Below are positions 22,722 to 30,845 of a stretch of 39,119 bases of DNA, piece after piece. Source of the DNA: JAVBLU01 sp031553225 (GTDB lineage: Bacteria; Bacillota; Clostridia; Christensenellales; UBA1750); contig JAVBLU010000057.1 in assembly GCA_031553225.1 (NCBI GenBank), positions 1 to 39,119 of the forward strand. The letters are read 5' to 3'. The number at the start of each line of letters is the position of its first letter. The stretch's first letter is position 1. The notes beneath the pieces are model-generated. The model was not told the origin of the DNA. It ran no database searches and saw nothing but the letters and a program-made list of their open reading frames with translations. Made by a program: the position numbers and the translations under genes.

Positions 22722-24098
22722 TTATCGTTCTGGGGCCCGCAGAAGCTGCAGGGCGTCGCGCAGGGTGTGCACGCGCACAAGCGAGAGCCCTTCCGGCGCG
22801 GCGATGGGCGCGCCAGCGGGCACCACTGCGGCCGTAAAGCCCATGCGCGCGATCTCGGCCACCCGCCGGGGCAGCTGGGGCACGGCGCGTACCTCGCCCG
22901 CCAGGCCCACCTCGCCGCAGGCGGCCAGAGCGTGCGGCAGGGGCACGTCCGTGTAGGAGGAGGCGACCGCCAGGCACAGCGCCAGGTCGGCGGCGGGCTC
23001 GGTCAGCTGAAGGCCGCCGGCCACGTTCACATAGGCGTCCTGCGCCGACAGGCGAAAACCGCAGCGTTTTTCCAGCACGGCCAGCAGCAGCTGCACGCGT
23101 GAGAGCTCCATGCCCGATACCGCCCGGCGCGGGTTGCCGTAAGCCGTTGGCGCTACGAGCGCCTGCAGGTCCACAAGCACCGGCCGTGAGCCCTCCAGCG
23201 CCGCGTGCACGCAGCAGCCGGAGGCGGGCGGCGCGTCCCGGCGAAGAAGCGCCTCGGAGGGGTTGTCCACCTCCTGCATGCCCTCCGCGGACATGCGGAA
23301 CAGCCCGATCTCGTCCACCGACCCGAAACGGTTCTTGGCGGCGCGCAGGATGCGCAGGTTCTGGCTGCGGTCGCCTTCAAAGTACAGCACCGCGTCCACC
23401 ATGTGCTCCAGCACGCGCGGCCCGGCAAGGGCCCCTTCCTTGGTGACGTGGCCCACCAGCAAAATGGCGCAGCCGCTCTCCTTGGCGTAGCGCAGCAGTG
23501 CCGCCGCGCTCTCGCGCACCTGCGTTACCGAGCCCGCCGTGCCGGACGCGTCCGCGCGCTGCATGGTCTGTATGGAGTCCACCACCATGAAGGCAGGGCG
23601 GGCTTCCTGCGCGCTTTGCAATACGTCCTCCACGTCCGTCTCGGCCAGCACGAGCAGCGGGCTGCCCTCAACGCCCAGGCGGCGCGCCCGCATGCGGATC
23701 TGACGGGCGGACTCCTCGCCCGTTACGTACAGGCCGGTTAGGCCCGCGCCGCACAGCAGGGCGGAGGCCTGCAGCAGCAGGGTGGATTTGCCGATGCCCG
23801 GGTCGCCCCCTACCAGCGATATGGAGCCGGGCACCAGCCCGCCGCCCAGCACGCGGTCCAGCTCGCCGATGCCCGTGGACGTGCGGGCGTGCTCGTCTTC
23901 GGGCAGGACGCTTAAGGGCTGGGCAAGCGCGCGCCCGGCCGCAAAAGAAAGGCCTTGCCCCTTCTTTAGCGGCGGAGGCGGCGCTTCCTGTTCGCACAGG
24001 GTATTCCACGCTCCGCATCCGGGGCACTTGCCCAGCCACCGGGGGGACTCATACCCGCAGGCGGAGCACAAAAATATGGGTTTTGCGGCTTTCGCCAT
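22722..24098 (-). CDS. radA: DNA repair protein RadA
   Basis: 458 aa from the ATG at 24098 (GGAGGTG upstream); a longer frame upstream is not needed. Domains in order: an N-terminal zinc finger (Cys11, Cys14, Cys25, Cys28), a RecA-like ATPase with Walker A GGDPGIGKST (98-106 region), the RadA-specific KNRFG motif at 255-259, and a C-terminal Lon-protease-like domain ending …VVPAGAP. It promotes branch migration of recombination intermediates in the cytoplasm. Length is normal. It follows the short-chain dehydrogenase gene by 50 nt, but a functional link is unlikely. Confidence 0.97.
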   Translation of the reverse strand: MAKAAKPIFLCSACGYESPRWLGKCPGCGAWNTLCEQEAPPPPLKKGQGLSFAAGRALAQPLSVLPEDEHARTSTGIGELDRVLGGGLVPGSISLVGGDPGIGKSTLLLQASALLCGAGLTGLYVTGEESARQIRMRARRLGVEGSPLLVLAETDVEDVLQSAQEARPAFMVVDSIQTMQRADASGTAGSVTQVRESAAALLRYAKESGCAILLVGHVTKEGALAGPRVLEHMVDAVLYFEGDRSQNLRILRAAKNRFGSVDEIGLFRMSAEGMQEVDNPSEALLRRDAPPASGCCVHAALEGSRPVLVDLQALVAPTAYGNPRRAVSGMELSRVQLLLAVLEKRCGFRLSAQDAYVNVAGGLQLTEPAADLALCLAVASSYTDVPLPHALAACGEVGLAGEVRAVPQLPRRVAEIARMGFTAAVVPAGAPIAAPEGLSLVRVHTLRDALQLLRAPER

Positions 24099-24148
24099 GG
24101 CGCACCTCCGCTTGGTAGATACGTTGGGGAAGGGGGCGGTCCGCCCTT

Positions 24149-24925
24149 CTACACGCAGGTAAAGCCGCCGTCGATGATGAGATCCGCGCCGATGGTAAAC
24201 GCGGACATGCCTGAAAAAAGGTACAAAACGGCCCCGGCCAGCTCGGAGGGCGTGCCCATGCGGCCCAGAGGGATGTTCCCCGTCCAGGCGGCGATCCAGT
24301 CCGGGCGCACTTCGTTGATCATATCCGTCATCACATAGCCGGGGGAGATGGAGTTGACGCGAATGCCCTTGTCCACCCACTCCATGGCCAGCGACTTGGT
24401 GAGCATAACCACCCCGGCCTTGGAAGCGTTGTACACGGCCTGCGCCTGGGGCACGGGCACGATGACGCTGGCGTTGGAGGCCAGATTGACGATGGAGCCG
24501 CCCTTCCCCTGGGCGATCAAGTCACGGGCGAAGGCACGGCAGCAGTAGAATACGCCCGAGAGGTTTACGTCCATCACTTTCCGCCACTCGTCGTCGGTCA
24601 CGTCCACGGCGTCCTTGTGCAGGGTGATACCGGCGTTGTTCAGCAGCAGATCGGCCGTGCCCAGCGCGTCGCAGCATCGGCAGAACATGGCGTCCACCTG
24701 GCGGGAATCGCGCACGTCGCAGCCGATGCCGACGCTCTTCACGCCGTACTCGGCGGCGATTTGCGCGGCCACGGCCTGCGCAGGCGCTTCCTGCGTGCCC
24801 ACAACGGCCAGGTTCGCGCCCGCCGCAGCCACATAGTCGGCGATGCCGCGTCCGATGCCCCGTGTTGCGCCGGTGATCAGGGCCGTGTGTCCTTTTAAGG
24901 AGAACAACTGATCGAAGTGCACCAT
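24149..24925 (-). CDS. Short-chain dehydrogenase/reductase (classical SDR)
   Basis: 258 aa, preceded by AGGAGG. The cofactor motif TGATRGIG is at residues 18-25, NNAG follows in the middle, and the catalytic YxxxK is at Tyr165-Lys169 with a Ser in NLASNAS. NPGY-type SPGYVMTDM precedes the C-terminal IIDGGFTCV. It should be a cytosolic NAD(P)-dependent oxidoreductase; members with this look act on sugar acids (gluconate dehydrogenases) or 3-oxoacyl groups, which cannot be separated here. It is followed by radA. Confidence 0.92.
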   Translation of the reverse strand: MVHFDQLFSLKGHTALITGATRGIGRGIADYVAAAGANLAVVGTQEAPAQAVAAQIAAEYGVKSVGIGCDVRDSRQVDAMFCRCCDALGTADLLLNNAGITLHKDAVDVTDDEWRKVMDVNLSGVFYCCRAFARDLIAQGKGGSIVNLASNASVIVPVPQAQAVYNASKAGVVMLTKSLAMEWVDKGIRVNSISPGYVMTDMINEVRPDWIAAWTGNIPLGRMGTPSELAGAVLYLFSGMSAFTIGADLIIDGGFTCV

Positions 24926-24978
24926 GGCGTAAACCTCCTGTCACGGTCGAGCGTTACAGCCTGACAACACCAGTCGTA

Positions 24979-25020
24979 TAACAAAGCGGAGGAAGCCCAC
25001 CCGCGCGGGCCGTCCTCCGC
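24979..25020 (-). terminator. Terminator after the 438-aa anchored protein
   Basis: Minus-strand stem GCGGAGGA/TCCTCCGC with an inner CCCGCGCGGG, followed by TTTGTTATA. It sits about 60 nt beyond the stop of the anchored protein gene and ahead of the SDR gene. Confidence 0.7.
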
Positions 25021-25081
25021 CGTCTTTCGCACGTACCCGGCGCGGACCTTTGGCCTACCGCGCGCCATGCCGCTTGCTCCT

Positions 25082-26398
25082 TTAAGGCAGGAGCATCGTC
25101 TCCACGTTGTCCTTCTCGCCCTCGGTCATGTTGGAGAACCAAAGCACGCGCTCGCCGTATACCGCCAGCGGGAAACAGGAGGTTTCGCTCTCGGGGGAGA
25201 GGCGCGTGTACGTGCCCTCCTCCAGCGAGTAGGCCCAAACGGCGGCGTTATGGCCGTACACCAGGTAGTTGGAGGTGAGGAAAAACATGGTCGGGCCTTC
25301 GGCCACCATCTGCACCTGGCCGTTGTAGCGCACCCACAGCTTGGAGTTGGGCGCGCCGTTCGTGTCGATCCACGCCCAGGCGCGGCCGTTCGTCACCGGC
25401 CGGTGCACGTACATGTCCGCCTTCCAGTACGGGCAGATGACGTAGCCGTCCTCGTCCGTCTCATATTCGCCCAGCTTAGAGATCTCGGCGTAGTAAACCA
25501 CGCTTTTCTCACCCGCGGCGCGCTGTTGGGGCGTCTGGTCCGGGTCGCTGGCCGCCCAAACGATCTGGTCGCCCCATATGGCGGGCGGGGACACGCCGTA
25601 CGCACCCGGGTCGGAGAGCTGGGTGATGGAGATGTCCTCATTCTGCGACAGGTCGAACATGCGCACGTGGTCGATGCCGTCCGTCTTCTCGGTGAAGAGC
25701 AGGATGGAGGCGTACATGACAATGTGGGGGGTGGCGTCGTCCACGTTCTTGATGTCCATGATCTGCTTGGAGGCGTCCGTTTCGGCGCGGTCATACCGGC
25801 GGATGAGCGAGTTGCCCTGGTGGTCGGTCTCCACCCATACGATCCAGCGCTCGTTGATGAGCGTGGAGGCGATCTCCATGCTCTTTTGCGAAACGGTGGC
25901 CACCGGCGTCTCCTCGCCGGTCTGCAGGTTGTACAGGTAGAGCGTTTTGAACACCATCTCGCGCGAAACCGAGCCGGTGCCCGCGCCGTAGGCCAGGAAA
26001 TCGCCGTAGGAGCCGGGCATGTTGATGTTGCGCTCCTTGCTCGCCATACGCATGACGTCCGCCGCGCTCTGCAGGGGCCAGTCCTCGCTTGAGCCGGGCG
26101 GTATGGTGGGCGTGGGCGTGGGCAGCGGAGTGGGCGAGGGCATAGGCGTGATGACCGGCGTAGGGGTGGGCGTGGGCGTGGGGCCGGACCCTCCGCCCAA
26201 AAGGGAGATCGCCCCCCAGATAATCAGGGCAAGCGCGGCCAGCGCCGCGGCGATCAGGCCGATGCTCTTCCAGTTTGGGCCGCGCCGACGGGAGGGGCCG
26301 CCGATGAAATTGCCGCCCGGGCGCATGTAAGAGCGCACATACATCACCCGCGCGCCCGAGTTCTTTTTCTTGAAGGGATTCACGTCGCTCCACTTCAT
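25082..26398 (-). CDS. Membrane-anchored beta-propeller-like protein of unknown function
   Basis: 438 aa from the ATG at 26398 (AAAGGAAA upstream). A basic N-terminus (MKWSDVNPFKKKNS…) and one hydrophobic helix (about residues 47-67, IGLIAAALAALALIIWGAI) anchor it as a type II protein. A Thr-Pro/Ser-Pro spacer (about 73-98) follows. The outer domain has repeated short blocks phrased like beta-propeller blades: LYLYNLQTGEETPVATVS, ERWIVWVETD, VSPPAIWGDQIVWAASDP, WVRYNGQVQMVA, AVWAYSLEEGTYTRLS, AVYGERVLWFSN. TolB-like DUF5050-type proteins look similar. No catalytic motif. Divergent from the metallophosphoesterase gene. Confidence 0.8.
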   Translation of the reverse strand: MKWSDVNPFKKKNSGARVMYVRSYMRPGGNFIGGPSRRRGPNWKSIGLIAAALAALALIIWGAISLLGGGSGPTPTPTPTPVITPMPSPTPLPTPTPTIPPGSSEDWPLQSAADVMRMASKERNINMPGSYGDFLAYGAGTGSVSREMVFKTLYLYNLQTGEETPVATVSQKSMEIASTLINERWIVWVETDHQGNSLIRRYDRAETDASKQIMDIKNVDDATPHIVMYASILLFTEKTDGIDHVRMFDLSQNEDISITQLSDPGAYGVSPPAIWGDQIVWAASDPDQTPQQRAAGEKSVVYYAEISKLGEYETDEDGYVICPYWKADMYVHRPVTNGRAWAWIDTNGAPNSKLWVRYNGQVQMVAEGPTMFFLTSNYLVYGHNAAVWAYSLEEGTYTRLSPESETSCFPLAVYGERVLWFSNMTEGEKDNVETMLLP

Positions 26399-26435
26399 AC
26401 GTACAGTTTCCTTTACTCTGCTAATACCTTTTGTG

Positions 26436-26444
26436 ATTATAGCA
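26436..26444 (-). promoter_or_regulatory. Extended -10 promoter of the 438-aa anchored protein gene
   Basis: Minus-strand TGCTATAAT 38 nt before the start codon, in an AT-rich pocket. No convincing -35 in the GC-rich upstream sequence. Confidence 0.5.
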
Positions 26445-26499
26445 CAGCGCCGCGCCGGCGGTAAAGGGTCGCCGTGCTTTATCGACAAGAAACTCTGTC

Positions 26500-26528
26500 T
26501 TGTACGAAGATACGCGCCCGGCTATAAT
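26500..26528 (+). promoter_or_regulatory. Promoter of the metallophosphoesterase gene
   Basis: TTGTAC (26500-26505), 17-nt spacer, perfect TATAAT (26523-26528), about 35 nt before the start at 26563. Confidence 0.7.
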
Positions 26529-26562
26529 GAACCTATGTACAAACGAGTGGAGATGGTTCTAT

Positions 26563-27615
26563 ATGGCGGGGCAGAACATCTTCCGTCCGACGCGCAGGTC
26601 GTTCGCCTTTTTGCTGTTTTTGTTCGCCGCCGTGCTGGCCCTGATGGTGGGCCTTGTGAGCGTAGACAACTCGCATGTCGAGGTGGAGCGTATCAATATA
26701 ACCCTGCCTGCGCTTCCCTCGCAGCTGGAAGGCTTCACCATCCTGCAGATCTCCGACCTGCACGGCCGCACGTTCGGCGAGGGCCAGAAGGGCATCGTAA
26801 GCGCCCTGGGCGGCGCGCGCTTCGACGCGGCCGTGCTTCTGGGTGACATGCTCTCGCCCTCCGGAGACGCCGAGGCCTTCCATGGGCTTGTGAAGGCGCT
26901 TGCTGAAACCGGCAAGCCCGTGTACTGCGTTACGGGCGACGAAGATCCGGCGCTGGACGGCCCCATAGGCGCCGACAAGTGGGGCCTGCAGCCTTGGGCG
27001 CAGGGCGCGGCCGATCTGGGCGCGGTGTTTTTGGACGCGCCGGTGGCGCTGGCGCAAAAGCCCGTGGCCGTTTGGCTGATGCCCGCCATGCTCACCTCCA
27101 CCGACGTAAGCCAAACGATCAAGTCGCTGGAGAGCGCCGCCGCGGACGCCCTGACGGACCAAAGGGTGGTGGGAGCGGCGCGCGAGCAGCGTCTGGCGCG
27201 CGTGAACATGGGGCTCTTCGCGCTTACGCGCACAAAGGAAGCTTTCGCCGCCATGAAGCCCAGCGACATCGTCGTGGGCGCGTCGCACTTTCCGCTCACG
27301 CCCTCCTTCGCGAAGGATCTGCAGCAGCACGCCGCCACCGCCACAACGGTGCGTATGGATGTGCTGCTGGCCGGACACTACTGCGGCGGAGGGGTGCGTC
27401 TGCCCGTTGTCGGCCCTATGCACGTGCCCGCCCCGCGCCTGCCCCGCGGGGGCTGGTGGCCGGAGGAGGAGCAGACGAGCGGGCTGTCGGCAGTGGGCGA
27501 TACCTCGCAGGTGATCACGCGCGGCCTGGGCGTCTCAAGCGAGCAAAAACCCCTGCGCGTGCGCGTGCTCAACGCCCCCGGCGTCACCCTGGTGCGCTTC
27601 ACCACAAAGTGGTAG
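26563..27615 (+). CDS. Membrane-anchored metallophosphoesterase-like protein, degenerate metal motifs
   Basis: 350 aa from the ATG at 26563 (GTGGAG 10 nt upstream). A basic N-terminus and a hydrophobic helix (about residues 13-31) anchor it, leaving the domain outside. The calcineurin-like fold is shown by ISDLHG (Asp65, His67), LLGDM (Asp95), VGASHFP (His242) and LAGHYCGGG (His272). It departs from the YkuE-type consensus: GNHE is VTGDED (125-128), and GHTHGG is GHYCGG, so one His and the Asn metal or catalytic ligands are missing. Activity may therefore be altered or lost. It is divergent from the propeller-like protein, and both are surface-facing. Confidence 0.82.
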   Translation: MAGQNIFRPTRRSFAFLLFLFAAVLALMVGLVSVDNSHVEVERINITLPALPSQLEGFTILQISDLHGRTFGEGQKGIVSALGGARFDAAVLLGDMLSPSGDAEAFHGLVKALAETGKPVYCVTGDEDPALDGPIGADKWGLQPWAQGAADLGAVFLDAPVALAQKPVAVWLMPAMLTSTDVSQTIKSLESAAADALTDQRVVGAAREQRLARVNMGLFALTRTKEAFAAMKPSDIVVGASHFPLTPSFAKDLQQHAATATTVRMDVLLAGHYCGGGVRLPVVGPMHVPAPRLPRGGWWPEEEQTSGLSAVGDTSQVITRGLGVSSEQKPLRVRVLNAPGVTLVRFTTKW

Positions 27616-27621
27616 CAGGGC

Positions 27622-27650
27622 TTGACGGACGCCCGCGTCTGCGGTAAAAT
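27622..27650 (+). promoter_or_regulatory. Sigma-A promoter before the 47-aa ORF and DUF1015 gene
   Basis: TTGACG (27622-27627), 17-nt spacer, TAAAAT (27645-27650). It lies just after the metallophosphoesterase stop. Confidence 0.7.
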
Positions 27651-27682
27651 GTTAGTAATAACTAACAAAGGCAGTGGTTTGC

Positions 27683-27826
27683 ATGATGGCCGAGAGCCTG
27701 GTTTGGCTTATTTGTTTGCTGGGCGGCGCGTGCGCGCTGAGTGTGCGCATGACGCTGAGGCGGCGGCGGCTTCGCCGTCTTGGGCGGCTGACGCTTGGGC
27801 GGGCCCGTGCGCATCATTCATCCTAG
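27683..27826 (+). CDS. Possible 47-aa membrane peptide
   Basis: Starts with two consecutive ATGs (27683, 27686). A hydrophobic N-terminal segment (SLVWLICLLGGACAL) is followed by a very basic tail (RMTLRRRRLRRLGRL). It is preceded by a good promoter but only a weak AAAGGCAG ribosome-binding site, and no family was recognised. The region could equally be the 5' leader of the DUF1015 gene. Confidence 0.35.
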   Translation: MMAESLVWLICLLGGACALSVRMTLRRRRLRRLGRLTLGRARAHHSS

Positions 27827-27860
27827 CGCGAACGATGGGCAGAAATTGCTTGATGGACAA

Positions 27861-27897
27861 ATCGCCTCCATGGTATTCTGAATACCACGGAGGCGAT
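27861..27897 (+). promoter_or_regulatory. Ribosome-binding-site-sequestering hairpin before the DUF1015 gene
   Basis: ATCGCCTCC-A-TGGTATTC at 27861-27878 pairs with GAATACCA-C-GGAGGCGAT at 27880-27897, a near-perfect 17-pair hairpin with one A/C mismatch. The right arm contains the GGAGG (27889-27893) of the gene starting at 27902. There is no T-tract, so it is not a standard terminator. Confidence 0.7.
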
Positions 27898-27901
27898 CAA
27901 T

Positions 27902-29149
27902 TTGTTAGCGGATTACGGACTGCGCGCTGCCGACATCCTTCTGCCCCGCAAAAGCGTTGACCTGTACCGCTGGGCCGTTGTGGCCTGCGACCAGTATACC
28001 TCTCAGCCCGAGTACTGGCGCGAGGTGGAGAGCATCGCGGGCGACGCGCCCTCGACGCTGCGCCTCATCTACCCGGAGGCGTATCTAAGCCAGGGCGACG
28101 CGCGCATCGCGCCCATCAACCAGGCCATGGCCGACTATGTGTCGCGCGGGATTGTGGAGCGAGCGCTGCGCGGCTTTGTGTACGTGGAGCGCGCCACGCG
28201 CGCGACGCCCTGCCGTCGCGGGCTGGTGGTGAGCGTGGATTTGGAGGCGTATGACTACAGCCCCGGCTCCACCTCGCCCATTCGCGCCACGGAGGGCACC
28301 ATTTTGGACCGCCTGCCGCCGCGCATGCGCATCCGCGAGCACGCCTCCCTCGAGCTGCCGCATATCCTGCTGCTGGTGGACGACCCTGCCCGCACGCTGA
28401 TCGAGCCGCTGAGCGCCCGCCGCGACAGCCTGCGCCTCCTGTATGACACGCCCCTGATGATGGGCGGCGGTTCCGTGCGGGGTTACGCCGTGGAGGGCGA
28501 GGCCGAACTGGCCCGCTTCGAGGCGGCGCTTGCCGCGTTGTTCGCCGCCGACGGGGACGCGCCCCTGCGTTTTGCCGTGGGCGACGGCAACCACTCCCTG
28601 GCCACGGCGCGCGCCTGCTGGCTGAAGATGCGCGAGGGTCTGAGCGCTGCCGAGCGCGAGAACCATCCGGCACGCTTCGCGCTGTGCGAGCTCATGAACC
28701 TGCACGACGAAGGGCTGGCCTTCCATCCGATTCACCGCGTGCTCTTCAACGTGGATGGAGGCGACGTGCTCGGCGCTTTGAACGCATACGCGCGCAAGAT
28801 GGGCGCCGCGCCCGGCGAAGGCGGGGTTTTCCTGCGCGCCGTGGCGCGGGGCGGCGAGCGCGACTTGCTTATGCGCTCGCCCCTCGCCTTGCCCGTGCAA
28901 CTTTTACAGCCCTTTTTGGACGAGTACCTGGCCGCGCACAAGGAGGCGTCCATCGACTATATCCACGGCGATGAAGCCACGCGCGCCCTGGCTGCTCGGC
29001 CGGGCGCGCTCGGGCTTTTGCTGCCCTCCATGGACAAGCACGCGCTCTTCCCGGCCGTTCGGCAGGGCGGCGTCCTCCCGCGCAAAACCTTTTCCATGGG
29101 CGGGGCGGACGAGAAGCGCTATTATCTGGAGGCTCGCGCCATCCGCTGA
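27902..29149 (+). CDS. DUF1015 family protein
   Basis: 415 aa from the TTG at 27902, the only start with correct spacing (8 nt) to the GGAGG at 27889. The family is recognised by the N-terminal DILLPRK…WAVVACDQYTSQPEYW, the central VERATRATPCRRGLVVSVDLEAYDYSPGSTSPIRATEGTI, and VGDGNHSLATARACW, with NHSL replacing the more common DGHHR variant. DUF1015 proteins are cytoplasmic and of unknown function; they often sit near serine/glycine metabolism genes. Here it is alone between the leader hairpin and a terminator. The sequestered ribosome-binding site suggests translational control. Confidence 0.85.
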   Translation: MLADYGLRAADILLPRKSVDLYRWAVVACDQYTSQPEYWREVESIAGDAPSTLRLIYPEAYLSQGDARIAPINQAMADYVSRGIVERALRGFVYVERATRATPCRRGLVVSVDLEAYDYSPGSTSPIRATEGTILDRLPPRMRIREHASLELPHILLLVDDPARTLIEPLSARRDSLRLLYDTPLMMGGGSVRGYAVEGEAELARFEAALAALFAADGDAPLRFAVGDGNHSLATARACWLKMREGLSAAERENHPARFALCELMNLHDEGLAFHPIHRVLFNVDGGDVLGALNAYARKMGAAPGEGGVFLRAVARGGERDLLMRSPLALPVQLLQPFLDEYLAAHKEASIDYIHGDEATRALAARPGALGLLLPSMDKHALFPAVRQGGVLPRKTFSMGGADEKRYYLEARAIR

Positions 29150-29178
29150 ACACGCGCGGACCAGGTCAATGATCGCAA

Positions 29179-29201
29179 AAAGGGGCCCCTCGGGCCCCTT
29201 T
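29179..29201. terminator. Bidirectional terminator
   Basis: Perfect 10-bp stem AAAGGGGCCC/GGGCCCCTTT with a 3-nt loop, preceded by As and followed by Ts, between the convergent DUF1015 gene and tyrosine phosphatase gene. Confidence 0.85.
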
Positions 29202-29268
29202 GGCGTTTCTGCGGGCGGGCATGAGCCGAGACGGGCGGTTCCTCGGCACGGGGCGCGCGGGCGGCGGC

Positions 29269-29979
29269 TCAGGCGACCAAGCGCCCGCGCAGGGCCAGCT
29301 GCTCCGCGCCGGAAAAGCCGGCGGACGCAAGATACGCGGCGACGCCGCCATAGTGCTCGTCCAGGTGGTTCAGCAGGTCGTCCATCGTCTGGGGCAGGGA
29401 GTACATCATCTCCGCGGGCACGGCTTCGCCTTTCGCGGCCGCGGCGGCCAGCAGGGCGTCGTAGCGCTTCTCCATGTAGGTCCAGGTGGCGGCGTAGTCC
29501 GCTACGATCTGCGCGCGCGGTACGCCGCAGCAGCTGAGTACGAGCGCGGCAAGCACGCCCGTGCGGTCCTTTCCGGCCGAGCAGTGGAACACGGCGGCCA
29601 GCGGCGCGCGGAGCAGAAGCCGCAGCGCCTCTGCGATCTGCTGGCCCATGCGGTCCGTCACCTGCAAGTACAGGGCGTACAGGTTTTCCGGGCGGTCGCC
29701 CGCGAAGGGGATCAGGCGATACGTGACGCCCGGCAGGCCGGCGAAGCTGTTGCGCGCGCGCTCTTCCTCGTAATTCGAGCGCAGGTCGATCACCGTGCGT
29801 ACGCCCAGCGCCCGTATGGCCTGGACGTCGTCGCCGGGCAGGCCGCACAGCGCATCCGAGCGATAGAGAAGCCCGGGCCGCAGCGCGCGCCCATCGGATG
29901 TTTTGTAGCCGCCCAAATCGCGGAAGTTGCCCGCGCCCTGAAGGGCGACGGGGCGATTGGCCGCAAACGCACTCGCCAT
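29269..29979 (-). CDS. Tyrosine-protein phosphatase (Y_phosphatase3 family)
   Basis: 236 aa from the ATG at 29979 (GGAGGCG upstream). The signature FHCSAGKDRTG has its catalytic Cys at 133 and Arg at 139. The N-terminal NFRDLGGYKTSDGR…LLYRSDAL and TVIDLRSNYEEE are typical of PF13350 dual-specificity/phosphoinositide phosphatases. It removes phosphate from phosphotyrosine or a related ester in the cytoplasm. No signal peptide. It starts about 80 nt after the last ABC-2 permease gene and may be co-transcribed with it. Confidence 0.92.
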   Translation of the reverse strand: MASAFAANRPVALQGAGNFRDLGGYKTSDGRALRPGLLYRSDALCGLPGDDVQAIRALGVRTVIDLRSNYEEERARNSFAGLPGVTYRLIPFAGDRPENLYALYLQVTDRMGQQIAEALRLLLRAPLAAVFHCSAGKDRTGVLAALVLSCCGVPRAQIVADYAATWTYMEKRYDALLAAAAAKGEAVPAEMMYSLPQTMDDLLNHLDEHYGGVAAYLASAGFSGAEQLALRGRLVA

Positions 29980-30060
29980 GGAACGCCTCCGATATCAAGG
30001 GAATGCTCTTCATATTCCATGCCGCGGCCCATTTTCCTGCCCGCGGGCGGACGCGGCGCT

Positions 30061-30840
30061 TTAGTTGCCCGCGCCCTGATAGCGGCGAAGCCCCGCGCGC
30101 CACACAAGCCGCACGAGCGCGTACAGCGCGAGCAGCACGCCGGGCAGCAGCAGCGCGGGCCATCCTTCCGGCCGTCCCTGCAGCAGGGCCGCCGGATAGT
30201 ACCCCATAAACAGCAGCGGCACCCCGAGGGTGAAGGCCAGCTGCACGGCCCGGGGGAAGATGGATGCAGGATAGCGCGCGTACGGCCGCAGCGCCGACAG
30301 CAGCGCCAGCAGGGGCCCGGACGCCCCCGCCAGGAAGAAGGACGCACCAGCGATGAGCGCATGCAGCAGGGCGTGCAGGCAGGCGATGCACGCAAGCGCC
30401 GGCAGGAAGAGCAGCGCGCCGCCCACGGAAGGGAGGGGCGCGCCCTGCGCCCAGGAAGCGCCCATCAGCAGCGCGCCGGTCACCAGCCCGCCGCAGTCGT
30501 TCAGGCCGCGCGCGAAACACTGCGCCATAGGGTCCACCGGCCGCAGCAGCAACTCGTCGAACCGGCCGGAGCGAAGAAGGTCGAAGAGACCCTGCATCCC
30601 GGAAAAGCTCAGCCCAAAGAGGCCATACCCCAGCTCCGAAAAGCCATACAGCAAGAGCGCTTGCGGCAGACTCCAGCCGCCCAGTGCGGGGATGCGCGCA
30701 AAGACGACCGCGAAGAAGGCAATGCCCATCGCCTGCACGACCACGTCGCAGAACACATACAGAAAAAAATCCGCCCGGCTGGCCATGCGCGCCTTGAGCA
30801 GCAGAGCGCGGTGCGCAAGATAAAACCGCAGCGTTTGCAC
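30061..30840 (-). CDS. ABC-2 exporter permease (COG3694-like)
   Basis: 259 aa from the GTG at 30840, with a G-run ribosome-binding site 8 nt upstream; codons further upstream lack a start. Six hydrophobic segments, with the conserved loop SGRFDELLLRPVDPM after the second pair of helices, match the DUF990/COG3694 permease of an uncharacterised ABC-2 exporter. It pairs with the permease gene 5 nt upstream and the ATPase gene. Its cargo is unknown. Confidence 0.85.
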   Translation of the reverse strand: MQTLRFYLAHRALLLKARMASRADFFLYVFCDVVVQAMGIAFFAVVFARIPALGGWSLPQALLLYGFSELGYGLFGLSFSGMQGLFDLLRSGRFDELLLRPVDPMAQCFARGLNDCGGLVTGALLMGASWAQGAPLPSVGGALLFLPALACIACLHALLHALIAGASFFLAGASGPLLALLSALRPYARYPASIFPRAVQLAFTLGVPLLFMGYYPAALLQGRPEGWPALLLPGVLLALYALVRLVWRAGLRRYQGAGN

Positions 30841-30845
30841 CGTTT

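Noticed and set aside
20492..22837. 781-codon open frame on the plus strand
   Set aside because: It runs antisense through btuC, btuF and the cobalamin riboswitch, with low-complexity His/Gln/Arg/Gly composition.
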